A stretch of 64,000 nt of DNA from assembly GCA_028291055.1 (NCBI GenBank), contig JAQGIP010000037.1:1-64000 (forward strand). The letters run 5' to 3'. The DNA is from Caulobacter sp. (lineage in GTDB: Bacteria; Pseudomonadota; Alphaproteobacteria; Caulobacterales; Caulobacteraceae). Shown here piece by piece: positions 47,023-55,839 of this stretch. The position numbers and the translations under genes are program-made. Under the pieces are notes generated by a model. The model worked only from the letters and a program-made list of their open reading frames with translations, was not told the origin of the DNA and made no database searches. How positions within the stretch are numbered: the stretch's first letter is position 1; each line of letters starts with the position of its first letter.

Positions 47023-47796
47023 TTGAGCCTTCCCAGTCTGAACGATGCCCTAAACCTGATGCCAGCCAGTCTCCGAGACCCCCTCATCGAGGAGTTCGAA
47101 CAAGCCCTGGACGAGTATCGCGCCGCCGACTGGGAAAAGGTTGGCCTGAAGGCGGGTAAATTCTGTGAAATTGCATATTGTATCTGTGCGGGGCACGCGA
47201 ACGGGACTTACCCACTGTCCCCGTTCAAGCCGGGAAATTTCCCTCAAGCCTGTCGTGACCTTGAGCAATACAATGGAACGAAGGGGCGCTCGCTATGCAT
47301 GCAAGTTCCGAAAGTCTTGGTCGCGCTCTACGAGTTGCGCAACAACAGAGCAATTGGACACGTCTCCGGCGACGTAAGCCCGAACCACATGGATGCTGAG
47401 TTTTTTCTCCGTGGGATGAAATGGGCTATGGGCGAATTTGTACGGAACTACTCAAACCTGCCGCTAGATGATGCGCACGGGGTGGTGGAGGCCGTCACGG
47501 CTCGGACCTTCCACATTGTTTGGTCCAGCGGAGACATTCGCCGAGTTTTAGAACCTGCGAAGACGTCGGCACAAAAGGTGTTGATCGTTCTCTATGCGGA
47601 AGGCAAACCTGTTTCCGTTGCGCAACTGCAAATGTGGGTAGAATACAAGAACGGCACTGACTTCAAGCGTAAGGTACTTAAGGATCTTCATAAACGGGCG
47701 CTAATTCACTACGACGAAAAGGCCGCGACCGTCCAGATACTTCCTCCCGGGCAGATACACGTTGAGAAGAGCAACCTTCTGATTTCAACTCACTAG
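47023..47796 (+). CDS. HEPN-like protein with C-terminal winged-helix-like domain
   Basis: 257 aa from a TTG start, with GGGATAGGA eight bases upstream inside the previous gene. Residues about 1-160 are helical and contain LRNNRAIGHVSGDVSPNHMD, where R-N-x5-H matches the HEPN RNase motif (R-x4-6-H). Residues about 185-250 (AQKVLIVLYAEGKPVSVAQL and after) resemble a winged helix. HEPN proteins cut RNA in toxin, abortive-infection and other defence modules. Together with its upstream partner this may be a two-gene defence or toxin unit; no nucleotidyltransferase antitoxin is seen. Confidence 0.65.
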   Translation: MSLPSLNDALNLMPASLRDPLIEEFEQALDEYRAADWEKVGLKAGKFCEIAYCICAGHANGTYPLSPFKPGNFPQACRDLEQYNGTKGRSLCMQVPKVLVALYELRNNRAIGHVSGDVSPNHMDAEFFLRGMKWAMGEFVRNYSNLPLDDAHGVVEAVTARTFHIVWSSGDIRRVLEPAKTSAQKVLIVLYAEGKPVSVAQLQMWVEYKNGTDFKRKVLKDLHKRALIHYDEKAATVQILPPGQIHVEKSNLLISTH

Positions 47797-48085
47797 TGCA
47801 GCGACATTCTCGGAGCGCGAATGAGAGACTGGGTGCGTTAGCGATCGATGGGTGCCTAGCGACCAAAATTTGGTGGTGTCGCGCGAGGGCAGCCATCAGA
47901 TGAAGGCTAAGCTCAATAGCCCCCATGCGCCCCCTAGCCGGTTTCGTTAGGCGCGGAGTAGCGCACGCGGCTCCATCTCAAACGACCCTCACCGATGCGC
48001 ACCCCACGCCAGTAGGTATGACCGGCCTGAAGCCGCTCTCGCGTCCTGGCTCGTTGCATTCGCCTATCGGCTGGGAGGCTTCAAC

Positions 48086-48682
48086 CTACAGGCTCGATTG
48101 GTCGCGAACGCGAGCAATGAGGCTGTCCCGAAGGTCTTCGAGGGCGTGATAGAGTTTCGACGCTTCCTCGTTAACCTGGGCCGGGGGGCAACCACCCATT
48201 TCAAGAGCCAGATCATTTGCCATGTTGACCGCGCTGGACAGTTTCTCGCGGTCGTCTTTGTTCAGAGCGGCACCATGTTCTCTCATAAACGCATCGAGCT
48301 TCTGCTCTGTGAAATGAGCATTGTTTGCGATCATGTCCATCGCGTCGTCCCAATCCATGTCGGGATGGGATTTCTGTGGTGCGAAGTCGCCATAGAGTTT
48401 CATGAACCCGCTCGCCGCGAGAAACTCGCGTTCGAATAGGAATTCGGACTTCTTGAGTTTGACCTTATAGCTTTCTACGTCACGAGTTAGTGTATTTCTG
48501 ACACGCTCCAACTCGTCGTCTGCGTCACTCTTTAGTTCTGACTTGTAGCGCTCCAGGTCCTTGGACAATGATGATTGGAGTAACGTGCGCCCGAGGTAGC
48601 CGAGTACTGCCAGAACAACTGCATTGCCCGCAATGGCTCCCATGATCGTGAGGAGGATTGATATGAGGCTGGGAGCAATCAT
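48086..48682 (-). CDS. Membrane-anchored coiled-coil protein, hypothetical
   Basis: 198 aa. An N-terminal membrane helix (about residues 5-32) is followed by a charged, heptad-like region (KDLERYKSELKSDADDELER and on to about residue 80), then a helical domain. AAAGGGA lies eight bases before the ATG. The preceding 19-codon frame (MQPPKDKEVMP...) ends in ATGA at this start and may be a coupled leader. Function unknown; proteins of this shape occur in phage and defence islands. The 289 bases before 48086 and the 258 bases after 48682 show no other gene. Confidence 0.65.
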   Translation of the reverse strand: MIAPSLISILLTIMGAIAGNAVVLAVLGYLGRTLLQSSLSKDLERYKSELKSDADDELERVRNTLTRDVESYKVKLKKSEFLFEREFLAASGFMKLYGDFAPQKSHPDMDWDDAMDMIANNAHFTEQKLDAFMREHGAALNKDDREKLSSAVNMANDLALEMGGCPPAQVNEEASKLYHALEDLRDSLIARVRDQSSL

Positions 48683-48709
48683 TTCGCCATTCCCTTTGAG
48701 CGGATTGGC

Positions 48710-48721
48710 ATCACCTCCTTA
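48710..48721 (-). promoter_or_regulatory. Twelve-base extended Shine-Dalgarno-like sequence
   Basis: On the minus strand TAAGGAGGTGAT is complementary to the 3' end of 16S rRNA over its full length. It lies about 27 bases before the membrane/coiled-coil start, too far to serve it directly, and inside a possible 19-codon leader frame. It may load ribosomes for that short frame or be chance. Confidence 0.3.
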
Positions 48722-48940
48722 TCTTTGGGAGGCTGCATCCTGATTAAGCATGAGTGTATGCCTAGGCGACTTCTCCAAGTCACCAGCCTTGTCGCGCCGG
48801 GCCTTTGCCGGGGAGCAGGAGGGAGGGGCAAAAGTTGTACCTTTTGCGCCGCCCTTGATCTGATGTTCCGCCACCCGCGGGCGGGCATCCGAGCACAATC
48901 TGAGCCAGCCAAGCCAGCGGCCGTAACTTTTGAGCCAACG

Positions 48941-50665
48941 TTAGGGCCGTCGAGCGCTAGCACTCTTCTCCCTAACCCCCGCAAACTCACTCCCCGCATT
49001 CCACCGCGGCCACCCCTTGCTGTTCGCCACCACCCTCCCCGCCTCATAGATCGCCGCCACGTCCTGGGCGGCGCCCCTTAAGTCCCAGTCGGCCGACCAG
49101 GCGTCGCAGGCCTGGTGGTAGCAGTGGGCGGTGTAGTCGCTGACCCATTTGTCGCCCGCTTCGCGCCCGCCGGTGACGAGGTCGGCGCCGCCGCCGATGC
49201 CCATGATCAGCAGGACGGGGACGCCGCGCTTGGCCAGGGAGAAGTGGTCGGCGCGGTAGAAGAGGCCGCGTTCGGGCTTGGCGTCGGGGGTGATGGTGCG
49301 GCCCTGGGCGGCGGCGGCCTTGGCGAGGCCGGTTTCCAGCTCGTTCTGGCCGGCGCCGATGAGGACGAGGTCGTGGGCGGGGCCGGCGGTCTGGAGCACG
49401 TCGATGGTGTAGTTCGCGGCCATGGTCTCCAGCGGCACGGTGGGGTGGGCGCCCCAGTATTCGGAGCCGAGCAGGCCGCGTTCCTCCGCCGTCCAGACTC
49501 CGAAGACGATAGTGCGGTCGGTGCGCGGGGCGGCCTTGTAGGCGCGGGCCACTTCAAGGAGCCCGGCGACGCCGAGGCCGTCGTCGTTGGCGCCGTAGCG
49601 GATGACCTTTTCTCCCTTGGGGCCGGGGCTGGGCGCGACGCCGTAGGCGTCCCAGTGGGCGGAATACATCACCGACTCGTTCGGGCGTTTGGCGCCGGGC
49701 AGCTTGGCCAGGACGTTTTGGCTGTTCACCAGGCTGTGGGTGACGTGGATGTCGGCGCTGAAGGCGACGCCGGTCAGCTCCACCGGCTTGAAGCCGGGGT
49801 CGCGGGCCGAGCGCTTCAGGGTCTCGAAGTCGAGGCCGGCCAGCTTGAACAGGCCCTCGGCCTTTTCGCGAGGCATCCAGGCGGAGAGCGGGGTGCGCTC
49901 GGCCATGCTGCCGGGACCGGTGGCGGGGCGGACCACGTCGAAGTCTTCGCCGCCCGGGGCGATGACGGTGGACCAGCCGTAGCCGGCGCCGGGGGTCTCG
50001 TGGACGATGATGGCGGCGATGGCGCCGCGCCGGCCGGCTTCCTCGAACTTGTAGGTCCAGCGGCCGTAGTAGGTCATGGCCCGGCCGCCGAACTTGCCGG
50101 CGGCGGGTTCGCCCGGTTGGGCTTCGAAGTCGGGGTCGTTGACCAGGAAGACGGCGACCTTGCCGTGCAGGTCCACGCCCTTGAAGTCGTCCCAGCCGCG
50201 TTCCGGTGCGTTGACGCCGTAGCCCACGAAGACCATTGGGGCGCCGTCGATCTTCACCGTATCGGTGGGGCGCACGCCCTTGACGTAGATGTCGCGACCC
50301 TGAGCGTAGGGCAGCGCCTTGTCGCCCGTGCCGATGATGATGGTGGGGTTGGGCTGAACCTGGGTGTGGACCAGGGGCACGGTCTGGGTCCAGCCGCCGT
50401 TCTCGCCGGCGGGCTGGAGGCCGAGGGCTTTGAAGCGGGCGATCAGGTAGGCGATGGTCTTGGTCTCGCCGGGCGAGCCGGGGGCGCGGCCCTCGAAGTC
50501 GTCCGAGGCCAGGGTTTTTACCGTGGCGGATAGGCGGGCGGGGTCGATGGGAGCGGAGATGGAGGGCGGGGCCTTCGCCACCGGCCTGGCCGGCTTGGCG
50601 AGGGCGAGGCCGGTGGTCAGGGCGATGGCGAGGGCGGCCAGGGCGGCGATGGATGACTTGCGCAT
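48941..50665 (-). CDS. M28 family zinc metallopeptidase, exported
   Basis: 574 aa. The signal peptide ends near residue 24 (TGLALAKP). A PA-domain insert lies between about 130 and 280. The M28 zinc site is seen as YSAHWDAYG, GANDDGLGVAGLLEVARAYK, WTAEERGLLGSEYWG, and the late His in YRADHFSLAKRGVP. It probably removes N-terminal amino acids from peptides in the periplasm. Codon use returns to the host pattern here, marking the right edge of the lower-GC segment. Confidence 0.92.
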   Translation of the reverse strand: MRKSSIAALAALAIALTTGLALAKPARPVAKAPPSISAPIDPARLSATVKTLASDDFEGRAPGSPGETKTIAYLIARFKALGLQPAGENGGWTQTVPLVHTQVQPNPTIIIGTGDKALPYAQGRDIYVKGVRPTDTVKIDGAPMVFVGYGVNAPERGWDDFKGVDLHGKVAVFLVNDPDFEAQPGEPAAGKFGGRAMTYYGRWTYKFEEAGRRGAIAAIIVHETPGAGYGWSTVIAPGGEDFDVVRPATGPGSMAERTPLSAWMPREKAEGLFKLAGLDFETLKRSARDPGFKPVELTGVAFSADIHVTHSLVNSQNVLAKLPGAKRPNESVMYSAHWDAYGVAPSPGPKGEKVIRYGANDDGLGVAGLLEVARAYKAAPRTDRTIVFGVWTAEERGLLGSEYWGAHPTVPLETMAANYTIDVLQTAGPAHDLVLIGAGQNELETGLAKAAAAQGRTITPDAKPERGLFYRADHFSLAKRGVPVLLIMGIGGGADLVTGGREAGDKWVSDYTAHCYHQACDAWSADWDLRGAAQDVAAIYEAGRVVANSKGWPRWNAGSEFAGVREKSASARRP

Positions 50666-50709
50666 GGGGCACGGTCGAGCGGTGGGCGTGGGGTGTCAAG
50701 TATCGCGCA

Positions 50710-51088
50710 TCCTCCCCAGGGTCGCCCAAGCGACCCGGCGGGGGAGGTACGGCGAAGCCGGGGTGGGGCTTACCGAGTCAAAGGGTGGGCGTGTTCTGGC
50801 GCCTGGGTTTTGTGACGGCATCGGTTCCGGCGCCAGAACGCGAATAGTCGCCGAGTCGGTAAGCCCCTCCGGCGCTTCGCGCCACCTCCCCGGCCGGCTC
50901 GCTGCAGGCTCGCCTGGGGAGGATGATTTGGCGTGTTCTGGCGTCTGGGTTTGTGCCCTCACCGATGCCGGCGCCAGGACGTGGCTAATCGGAGAGTCGG
51001 TAAGCCCCTCCGGCGCTTCAGGCTTCGCGCTGCCCTGCGGGTCGCGCCACCTCTCCCGCCGGCTCGCTGCAGGCTCGCCTGGGGAGGA
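50710..51088. repeat. Cluster of three palindromic GC-rich repeats
   Basis: The 428-base gap before the RatA-like gene is mostly repeats. A core of about 70 bases (GAGTCGGTAAGCCCC... to ...GCCTGGGGAGGA) occurs in direct orientation at 50853-50923 and 50994-51088 and inverted at 50710-50779. The third copy has a 24-base extra segment. A second motif GCGTGTTCTGGCG(C/T)CTGGGTTT occurs twice (from about 50789 and 50931), each followed by a GGCGCCAG element. These resemble REP/BIME-type elements. No gene is supported. Confidence 0.85.
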
Positions 51089-51093
51089 CCGTT

Positions 51094-51540
51094 TTAGCCG
51101 TACAGCACCTTCGCCCTGTCCTCGAAGCTGGTCATCAGTTTGCGTACGGCGGTGTCGAAGTTGGCGGCGAGCATGGCGTCGAGCATGCGGAATTTGAATT
51201 CGAACTCGATTTCGAATTCCACCACCGAGCCGCCGGTGGCGTGGGGGCGGAAGCGCCAGCGGTTTTCGAGTTTGCGGAAGGGGCCTGAGAGCAGCTTCAC
51301 GGCGATGACCATGGCGGGCTTATCGCGGGTGACGCGGGTGGAGAAGCGTTCGCGCAGGAAGGAGAAGCTGACGGTGGCCTCGGCGTCGAGGGTCTCGATC
51401 CCCTCCCCGGCCTGGGCTTGGTTCCAGGTGCGCATGGAGGTGACCCAGGGCAGGAAGTCTGGGTAGCGCTCGACGTCGCCGACCAGCGTCCACAGCTGTT
51501 GCGGCGTGTAGGGGACGATGCGCTGGACGCGGTGGCGCAA
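51094..51540 (-). CDS. RatA/COQ10-like START-domain protein
   Basis: 148 aa. PYTPQQLWTLVGDVERYPDF and LPWVTSMRT are the family N-terminus, and SGPFRKLENRWRFRPH and VEFEIEFEFKF complete the lipid-binding fold. Bacterial relatives are named RatA toxin in E. coli, but in alphaproteobacteria next to lipA a coenzyme Q-binding role like COQ10 is as likely. It lies three bases after lipA and is co-transcribed with it. Confidence 0.9.
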   Translation of the reverse strand: MRHRVQRIVPYTPQQLWTLVGDVERYPDFLPWVTSMRTWNQAQAGEGIETLDAEATVSFSFLRERFSTRVTRDKPAMVIAVKLLSGPFRKLENRWRFRPHATGGSVVEFEIEFEFKFRMLDAMLAANFDTAVRKLMTSFEDRAKVLYG

Positions 51541-51543
51541 GCT

Positions 51544-52500
51544 TTAGGCCGCGCTCGACAGGGCCGCGCGGGCGGCCTGGAGTTTGGCGAAGTCCTCGCC
51601 CGCGTGGTGGGAAGAGCGGGTCAGCGGGCTGGCGGAGACCATCAGGAAGCCCTTGGCCCGGGCGATCGCCTCATAGGCGGCGAACTCGTCGGGGTGGACG
51701 AAGCGGTCGACGGCGGCGTGTTTGCGGGTGGGCTGGAGGTACTGGCCGATGGTCAGGAAATCGACGCCGGCGGAGCGCATGTCGTCCATCACCTGCATCA
51801 CCTCCTCCTTGGCCTCGCCCAGGCCGACCATCAGGCCGGACTTGGTGAAGCGGGTGGGGTCGCGTTCCTTGACCCGCTCGAGCAGGCGCAGGGAGTTGTA
51901 GTAGCGCGCGCCGGGGCGGATGGTCAGGTAGAGGCGCGGCACGGTTTCCAGGTTGTGGTTGAAGACGTCCGGGGCGCTGTCGATGACGATCTCGGCCGCG
52001 CCGTCCTTGCGCAGGAAGTCGGGGGTCAGGATCTCGATGGTGGTGGCGGGCGCGGCGGCGCGGATGGCCAGGACCACGGCGGCGAAGTGGGCGGCGCCGC
52101 CGTCGGCCAGGTCGTCGCGGTCGACCGAGGTGATGACGACGTGCTTGAGACCCATCTTGGCCACGGCCTCGGCGACGCGGGCGGGCTCGGTGGGGTCCAG
52201 CGGGTCGGGGCGGCCGGTGGCGACGTTGCAGAAGGCGCAGGCCCGGGTGCAGATCTCGCCCATGATCATCATGGTGGCGTGGCCGACGGACCAGCACTCG
52301 CCGATGTTGGGACAGGCCGCCTCTTCGCAGACGGTGGTCAGGCCGTTGGCGCGGACCACGTCGCGGGTTTCGTTGTAGCCGGCCGAGCCGGGCGCGCGCA
52401 CGCGCAGCCACTCCGGCTTGCGCAGCATCGGGGTGTCGGGGCGCGAGGCCTTTTCAGGGTGACGCGGGCGATCTTTCAGGGTGTCGATGACCGTGGCCAT
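51544..52500 (-). CDS. lipA: Lipoyl synthase
   Basis: 318 aa radical SAM enzyme that inserts two sulfurs into octanoyl groups on lipoyl domains. It has the auxiliary cluster motif [12 protein letters not shown] and the radical SAM motif [28 protein letters not shown] and [13 protein letters not shown] are typical. The start ATG (MATVID) is chosen because upstream residues are not family-like. It serves the lipoylated PdhB and PdhC encoded 5-8 kb away. Confidence 0.95.
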   Translation of the reverse strand: MATVIDTLKDRPRHPEKASRPDTPMLRKPEWLRVRAPGSAGYNETRDVVRANGLTTVCEEAACPNIGECWSVGHATMMIMGEICTRACAFCNVATGRPDPLDPTEPARVAEAVAKMGLKHVVITSVDRDDLADGGAAHFAAVVLAIRAAAPATTIEILTPDFLRKDGAAEIVIDSAPDVFNHNLETVPRLYLTIRPGARYYNSLRLLERVKERDPTRFTKSGLMVGLGEAKEEVMQVMDDMRSAGVDFLTIGQYLQPTRKHAAVDRFVHPDEFAAYEAIARAKGFLMVSASPLTRSSHHAGEDFAKLQAARAALSSAA

Positions 52501-52591
52501 GGGGCCTAGATCGGACTTTCGCGCGCGGCATTCAAGCTTTGTGAGGGCAAGCGCTTGCGGGAAATGGCCGCGCGGGCCTTCATGGCGCGGG

Positions 52592-53623
52592 ATGCGTCGT
52601 CTTCTACCGCCTTTGCTGCTGTGTCTGATGCTGTCCGCGTGCGGCGGGCCGGACGCGCGCGCGCCGTTCACCGATAGCCATGCGCCGCCCTCGTTGACCC
52701 CGCGCTTCTTCGCGCCGGAGGGTTGGGGCTGGGGTCTGATCCAGGCCGGTGAAGCCCCGGCCCAGCGCTATGGCGTGGCCTCCCCGCCGGTGACGCCGAC
52801 GGCCCAGGTGCTGATCCTGCCCGGCTATGGGGAATCGGCGGAGGGCTGGTTCGAGACGGCGCAGGACCTGGTGGGCGCGGGCTATACGGTGTGGATCCTG
52901 GACCGGGCGGGCCAGGGCGGGTCGGGACGGTATGCCGGGCCGCGCGACCTGGGCCATGTGGCCAGCTTCGACGACGATGTGGCGGTCACCCGCGCCCTGG
53001 CCGTCAGCTATATCCCGCGCGATCCGCGCCAGCCGCTGATCGTCATCGCCCATGGGGTCGGCGCCCTGGTGGCGCTGGAGGCGGCGGAGGCGGGCATGCC
53101 GCTGGATGGCCTGATCCTGACCGGCGCGGACTTCGCGCCGCCGTCACAGCCGAAGACGCCGTCGTGGACCACGAAGATCGGCCTGACCGCCTTCCGCGCG
53201 CCCGGCGCGGCGTCCTGGAGCGCCCAGGGGCCGGACGCCTTTGGCCTGAAACAGACCCACGATCCCCGGCGCGGCTTCGTGCAGCTGGCCTGGCAGCAGG
53301 CCAATCCGGAGCTGCGCATGGGCGGGCCCAGCGTCGGCTGGCTGGGCGCGGCGACGGGGGCCAGCAATGGGGCGCAGGCGCATCTGGCCGACAGCGGCGC
53401 GCCGACCCTGATGCTGTCGCCGGGCGAGGATGAGCTGTCGCGCACGGCGGCGCGCACGCGGGTGTGCCACGCCCTGCCCCATTGCACGGAACAGCTCTTC
53501 CAGGGCGCGCGGCCGGCGATGCATCTGGAAGCCGACAGCTTCCGCGCCCCGTGGCTGGTGGCGATCCGGGCGTTCGTGGATGAGCGAACCCACGCGCTGA
53601 ACCCCTTGATCCAGCAGCGCTAG
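52592..53623 (+). CDS. Alpha/beta hydrolase-like lipoprotein lacking the usual nucleophile
   Basis: 343 aa. A lipoprotein signal ([12 protein letters not shown]) is followed by a lysophospholipase-like fold: [36 protein letters not shown]. The nucleophile elbow, normally GHSxG, reads [13 protein letters not shown], so Gly replaces Ser. A possible acid residue is near [12 protein letters not shown], and a late His in AMHLEAD. I infer an envelope protein that may be non-catalytic. The start Met directly precedes the signal; upstream frame is excluded. Confidence 0.82.
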   Translation: MRRLLPPLLLCLMLSACGGPDARAPFTDSHAPPSLTPRFFAPEGWGWGLIQAGEAPAQRYGVASPPVTPTAQVLILPGYGESAEGWFETAQDLVGAGYTVWILDRAGQGGSGRYAGPRDLGHVASFDDDVAVTRALAVSYIPRDPRQPLIVIAHGVGALVALEAAEAGMPLDGLILTGADFAPPSQPKTPSWTTKIGLTAFRAPGAASWSAQGPDAFGLKQTHDPRRGFVQLAWQQANPELRMGGPSVGWLGAATGASNGAQAHLADSGAPTLMLSPGEDELSRTAARTRVCHALPHCTEQLFQGARPAMHLEADSFRAPWLVAIRAFVDERTHALNPLIQQR

Positions 53624-53713
53624 CGGCTCGCCGCTCACCGACTGTTACAAACCTTTGCAAGCCTGACCGGGGCCGGTAGTGTCCCACCAACAACAGGCAG
53701 GAAACATCCCGGA

Positions 53714-55267
53714 ATGCCGCGTGCTTACGATCCGAAGGCGGCCGACCGCGCCGTCTTCGACGCCCTGATCGACGCCAGCCAGAAATACGGGGCCAAGAAG
53801 CCGATCCTGGAGGACCAGGAGCGCAACCCCCTGAGTTATACCGACCTGATCCGCGCCAGCTTCGCGCTCGGCCGCAAGCTGGCGGCCATGACCTCGGCGG
53901 GCGAGAACGTCGGGGTGCTGCTGCCGTCCAGCGCGGGCGTGGTGGTGACCTTCTTCGGGCTGCATGCGTTCGGGCGCGTGCCGACCATGCTCAACTTCAC
54001 CTCCGGCATCCGCAACCTGAAGGCCGCCTGCAAGCTGGCCAAGGTCAAGCGCGTGCTGACCGCCCACCGGTTCATCGAACAGGGCAAGCTGCACGACATC
54101 ATCGATGCGCTCGAGGGCCAGGCAGAGATCACCTACCTGGAGGACGTGCGCGCCAGGATCGGCCTGGCCGACCAGGTCTATGCGGCGGCGGCGGGCCTGG
54201 CCCCGCGCCAGTTCCGCAAGGCGGCCAAGCCGTCCGATCCGGGCGTGGTGCTGTTCACCTCCGGCAGCTTCGGCGCGCCGCGCGGGGTGGTGCTGAGCCA
54301 GGCCAACCTGTGCGCCAATGTCGAGCAGGTGGCGGCCCACATCGACCTCGACCCCGACTGGGTGATGTTCAACCCCCTGCCCACCTTCCACTGCTTCGGG
54401 CTGACCGGCGGGGTGCTGCTGCCGATCCTGACCGGCATGAAGGCGTTCGAATATCCCTCGCCGCTGCATACCAAACAGATCCCGCCGCTGATCCGCGAGA
54501 CGGGAGCCTCGATCCTGCTGGCCACCGACACCTTCGTGAACCAGTACGCCCGCTCGGCCGAGCCGGGCGACCTGTCGGGGCTGGAGTTCATCGTCTGCGG
54601 CGCGGAGAAGGTGCGCGACGAGACCCACAACCTGATCAACGAACGCTTCGGCGGGGTGCCGGTGCTGGAGGGCTATGGCGCCACCGAGGCGGCGCCCGTC
54701 ATCGCCGTCAACAAGCCGGGCGACAACCGCCGGGGCACGGTGGGCGGGCTGTTGCCGGGCATCGAGACCAAGATCGAGCCGGTGGACGGCATTCCCCTGG
54801 GCGGGCGCTTCTATGTGCGCGGCGCCAATGTGATGTCGGGCTATCTGCGCGAGGACGGCGGGGTCGATGCGCCGGAAGACGGCTGGCACGACACGGGCGA
54901 CGTGGTGACCATGACGCCGGACGGCTGGATCACCATCCAGGGCCGGGTGAAGCGCTTCGCCAAGATCGGCGGCGAGATGGTCTCGCTGACCGCCGCCGAG
55001 GACCTGGCCCAGGCGGTGTGGCCGGACGGGCGCCACGCGGTCATCTCCATGCCCGACCCCAAGAAGGGCGAGCGGCTGGTGCTGGTCACCGACCAGCAGC
55101 ACGCCACGGCCGGCGACATGGTCACCCACGCCAGATCCATCGGCGCGCCGGAACTGGCCGTGCCGAAGAAGATTTTGAAGGTCACGGAGGTGCCCGTCCT
55201 GGGCACCGGCAAGACCGACTACGTCGCCATCCAGCGCATGGCGGAAACGGATGCGCGCGCGACCTAG
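53714..55267 (+). CDS. AMP-binding acyl-CoA/acyl-ACP synthetase-like protein
   Basis: 517 aa ANL-superfamily enzyme. The phosphate-binding motif is VLFTSGSFGAPRGVVLS, then NPLPTFHCFGLTGGVLLPIL, EGYGATEAAPV and the hinge DGWHDTGDVVTMTPDGW. The C-terminal Lys region is VLGTGKTDYVAI. It resembles the ligase half of Aas (acyl-ACP synthetase/2-acyl-GPE acyltransferase), so it may activate fatty acids for phospholipid repair. No acyltransferase domain is attached. Confidence 0.88.
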   Translation: MPRAYDPKAADRAVFDALIDASQKYGAKKPILEDQERNPLSYTDLIRASFALGRKLAAMTSAGENVGVLLPSSAGVVVTFFGLHAFGRVPTMLNFTSGIRNLKAACKLAKVKRVLTAHRFIEQGKLHDIIDALEGQAEITYLEDVRARIGLADQVYAAAAGLAPRQFRKAAKPSDPGVVLFTSGSFGAPRGVVLSQANLCANVEQVAAHIDLDPDWVMFNPLPTFHCFGLTGGVLLPILTGMKAFEYPSPLHTKQIPPLIRETGASILLATDTFVNQYARSAEPGDLSGLEFIVCGAEKVRDETHNLINERFGGVPVLEGYGATEAAPVIAVNKPGDNRRGTVGGLLPGIETKIEPVDGIPLGGRFYVRGANVMSGYLREDGGVDAPEDGWHDTGDVVTMTPDGWITIQGRVKRFAKIGGEMVSLTAAEDLAQAVWPDGRHAVISMPDPKKGERLVLVTDQQHATAGDMVTHARSIGAPELAVPKKILKVTEVPVLGTGKTDYVAIQRMAETDARAT

Positions 55268-55288
55268 CCGGCAAGGAGAGGGACTGGG

Positions 55289-55684
55289 ATGGGCAATCTG
55301 ACTGTCTGGACGCCGCGGGTGTTGAGCCTGCTGCGCATCGCCGCGGCGCTGGCCTTCATGGAACACGGGCTGATGAAGCTGTTCCACTTCCCCGCGCCGC
55401 AGCCGGGCATCACCGGCGCGCTTCCGCCGATCCTGCTGGTCGCGGCGTGGCTGGAACTGGTCGGCGGCGGTCTGCTGACGCTGGGCCTCTTCACCCGGCC
55501 CGTAGCCTTCATCCTGTCGGGCCAGATGGCCGTGGCCTACTTCCTGGCCCACGCGCCCAAAAGCCTCTATCCCGCCCTGAACATGGGCGAGGCGGCCTAT
55601 CTCTACTGCTTCGTCTTCTTCTTCCTGGCCTTCGCCGGCGGCGGCGAGTGGAGCCTGGATGCGCAGGTGCGCAAGCGGCCGTAG
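55289..55684 (+). CDS. DoxX family membrane protein
   Basis: 131 aa with four hydrophobic helices. ALAFMEHGLMKLFHFPAPQP, LELVGGGLLTLGLFTRPVAF and AYFLAHAPKSLYPALNMGEA are standard DoxX features. The family includes quinone-linked oxidoreductase subunits, but most are uncharacterised. It follows the AMP-binding gene by about 20 bases and ends before a nested palindrome. Confidence 0.9.
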   Translation: MGNLTVWTPRVLSLLRIAAALAFMEHGLMKLFHFPAPQPGITGALPPILLVAAWLELVGGGLLTLGLFTRPVAFILSGQMAVAYFLAHAPKSLYPALNMGEAAYLYCFVFFFLAFAGGGEWSLDAQVRKRP

Positions 55685-55692
55685 AAACAGCC

Positions 55693-55829
55693 GGGGACAT
55701 GTACGCTCACCGGCTTGGGGGATTTTGGACCGCCGCCGGCCGCGTACGTGTCCCCCGCCCCGCTTCAGGGACACGTACGGTCTGACGCACAGCTCGTATC
55801 GTCCGGCCACGGCGAGCGTACATGTCCCT
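55693..55829. repeat. Four-arm nested inverted repeat between convergent genes
   Basis: GGGACA(T/C)GTACG occurs four times with alternating orientation: 55693-55708 (+), 55743-55755 (-), 55767-55779 (+), 55814-55829 (-). The outer arms match over 15 of 16 bases and the inner arms over 12 of 13. It lies between the DoxX and lpdA stop codons, so it could serve as a bidirectional terminator or be a mobile palindrome. Confidence 0.8.
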
Positions 55830-55839
55830 GGCTGGCGCC

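Noticed and set aside
51094-51540. Toxin of a type II toxin-antitoxin pair (RatA name)
   Set aside because: No antitoxin gene is adjacent, and the lipA neighbourhood with START fold fits a COQ10-like role at least as well.
53645-55810. 721-codon minus-strand frame opposite the AMP-binding and DoxX genes
   Set aside because: Both plus-strand genes have clear family motifs; the antisense product has none.
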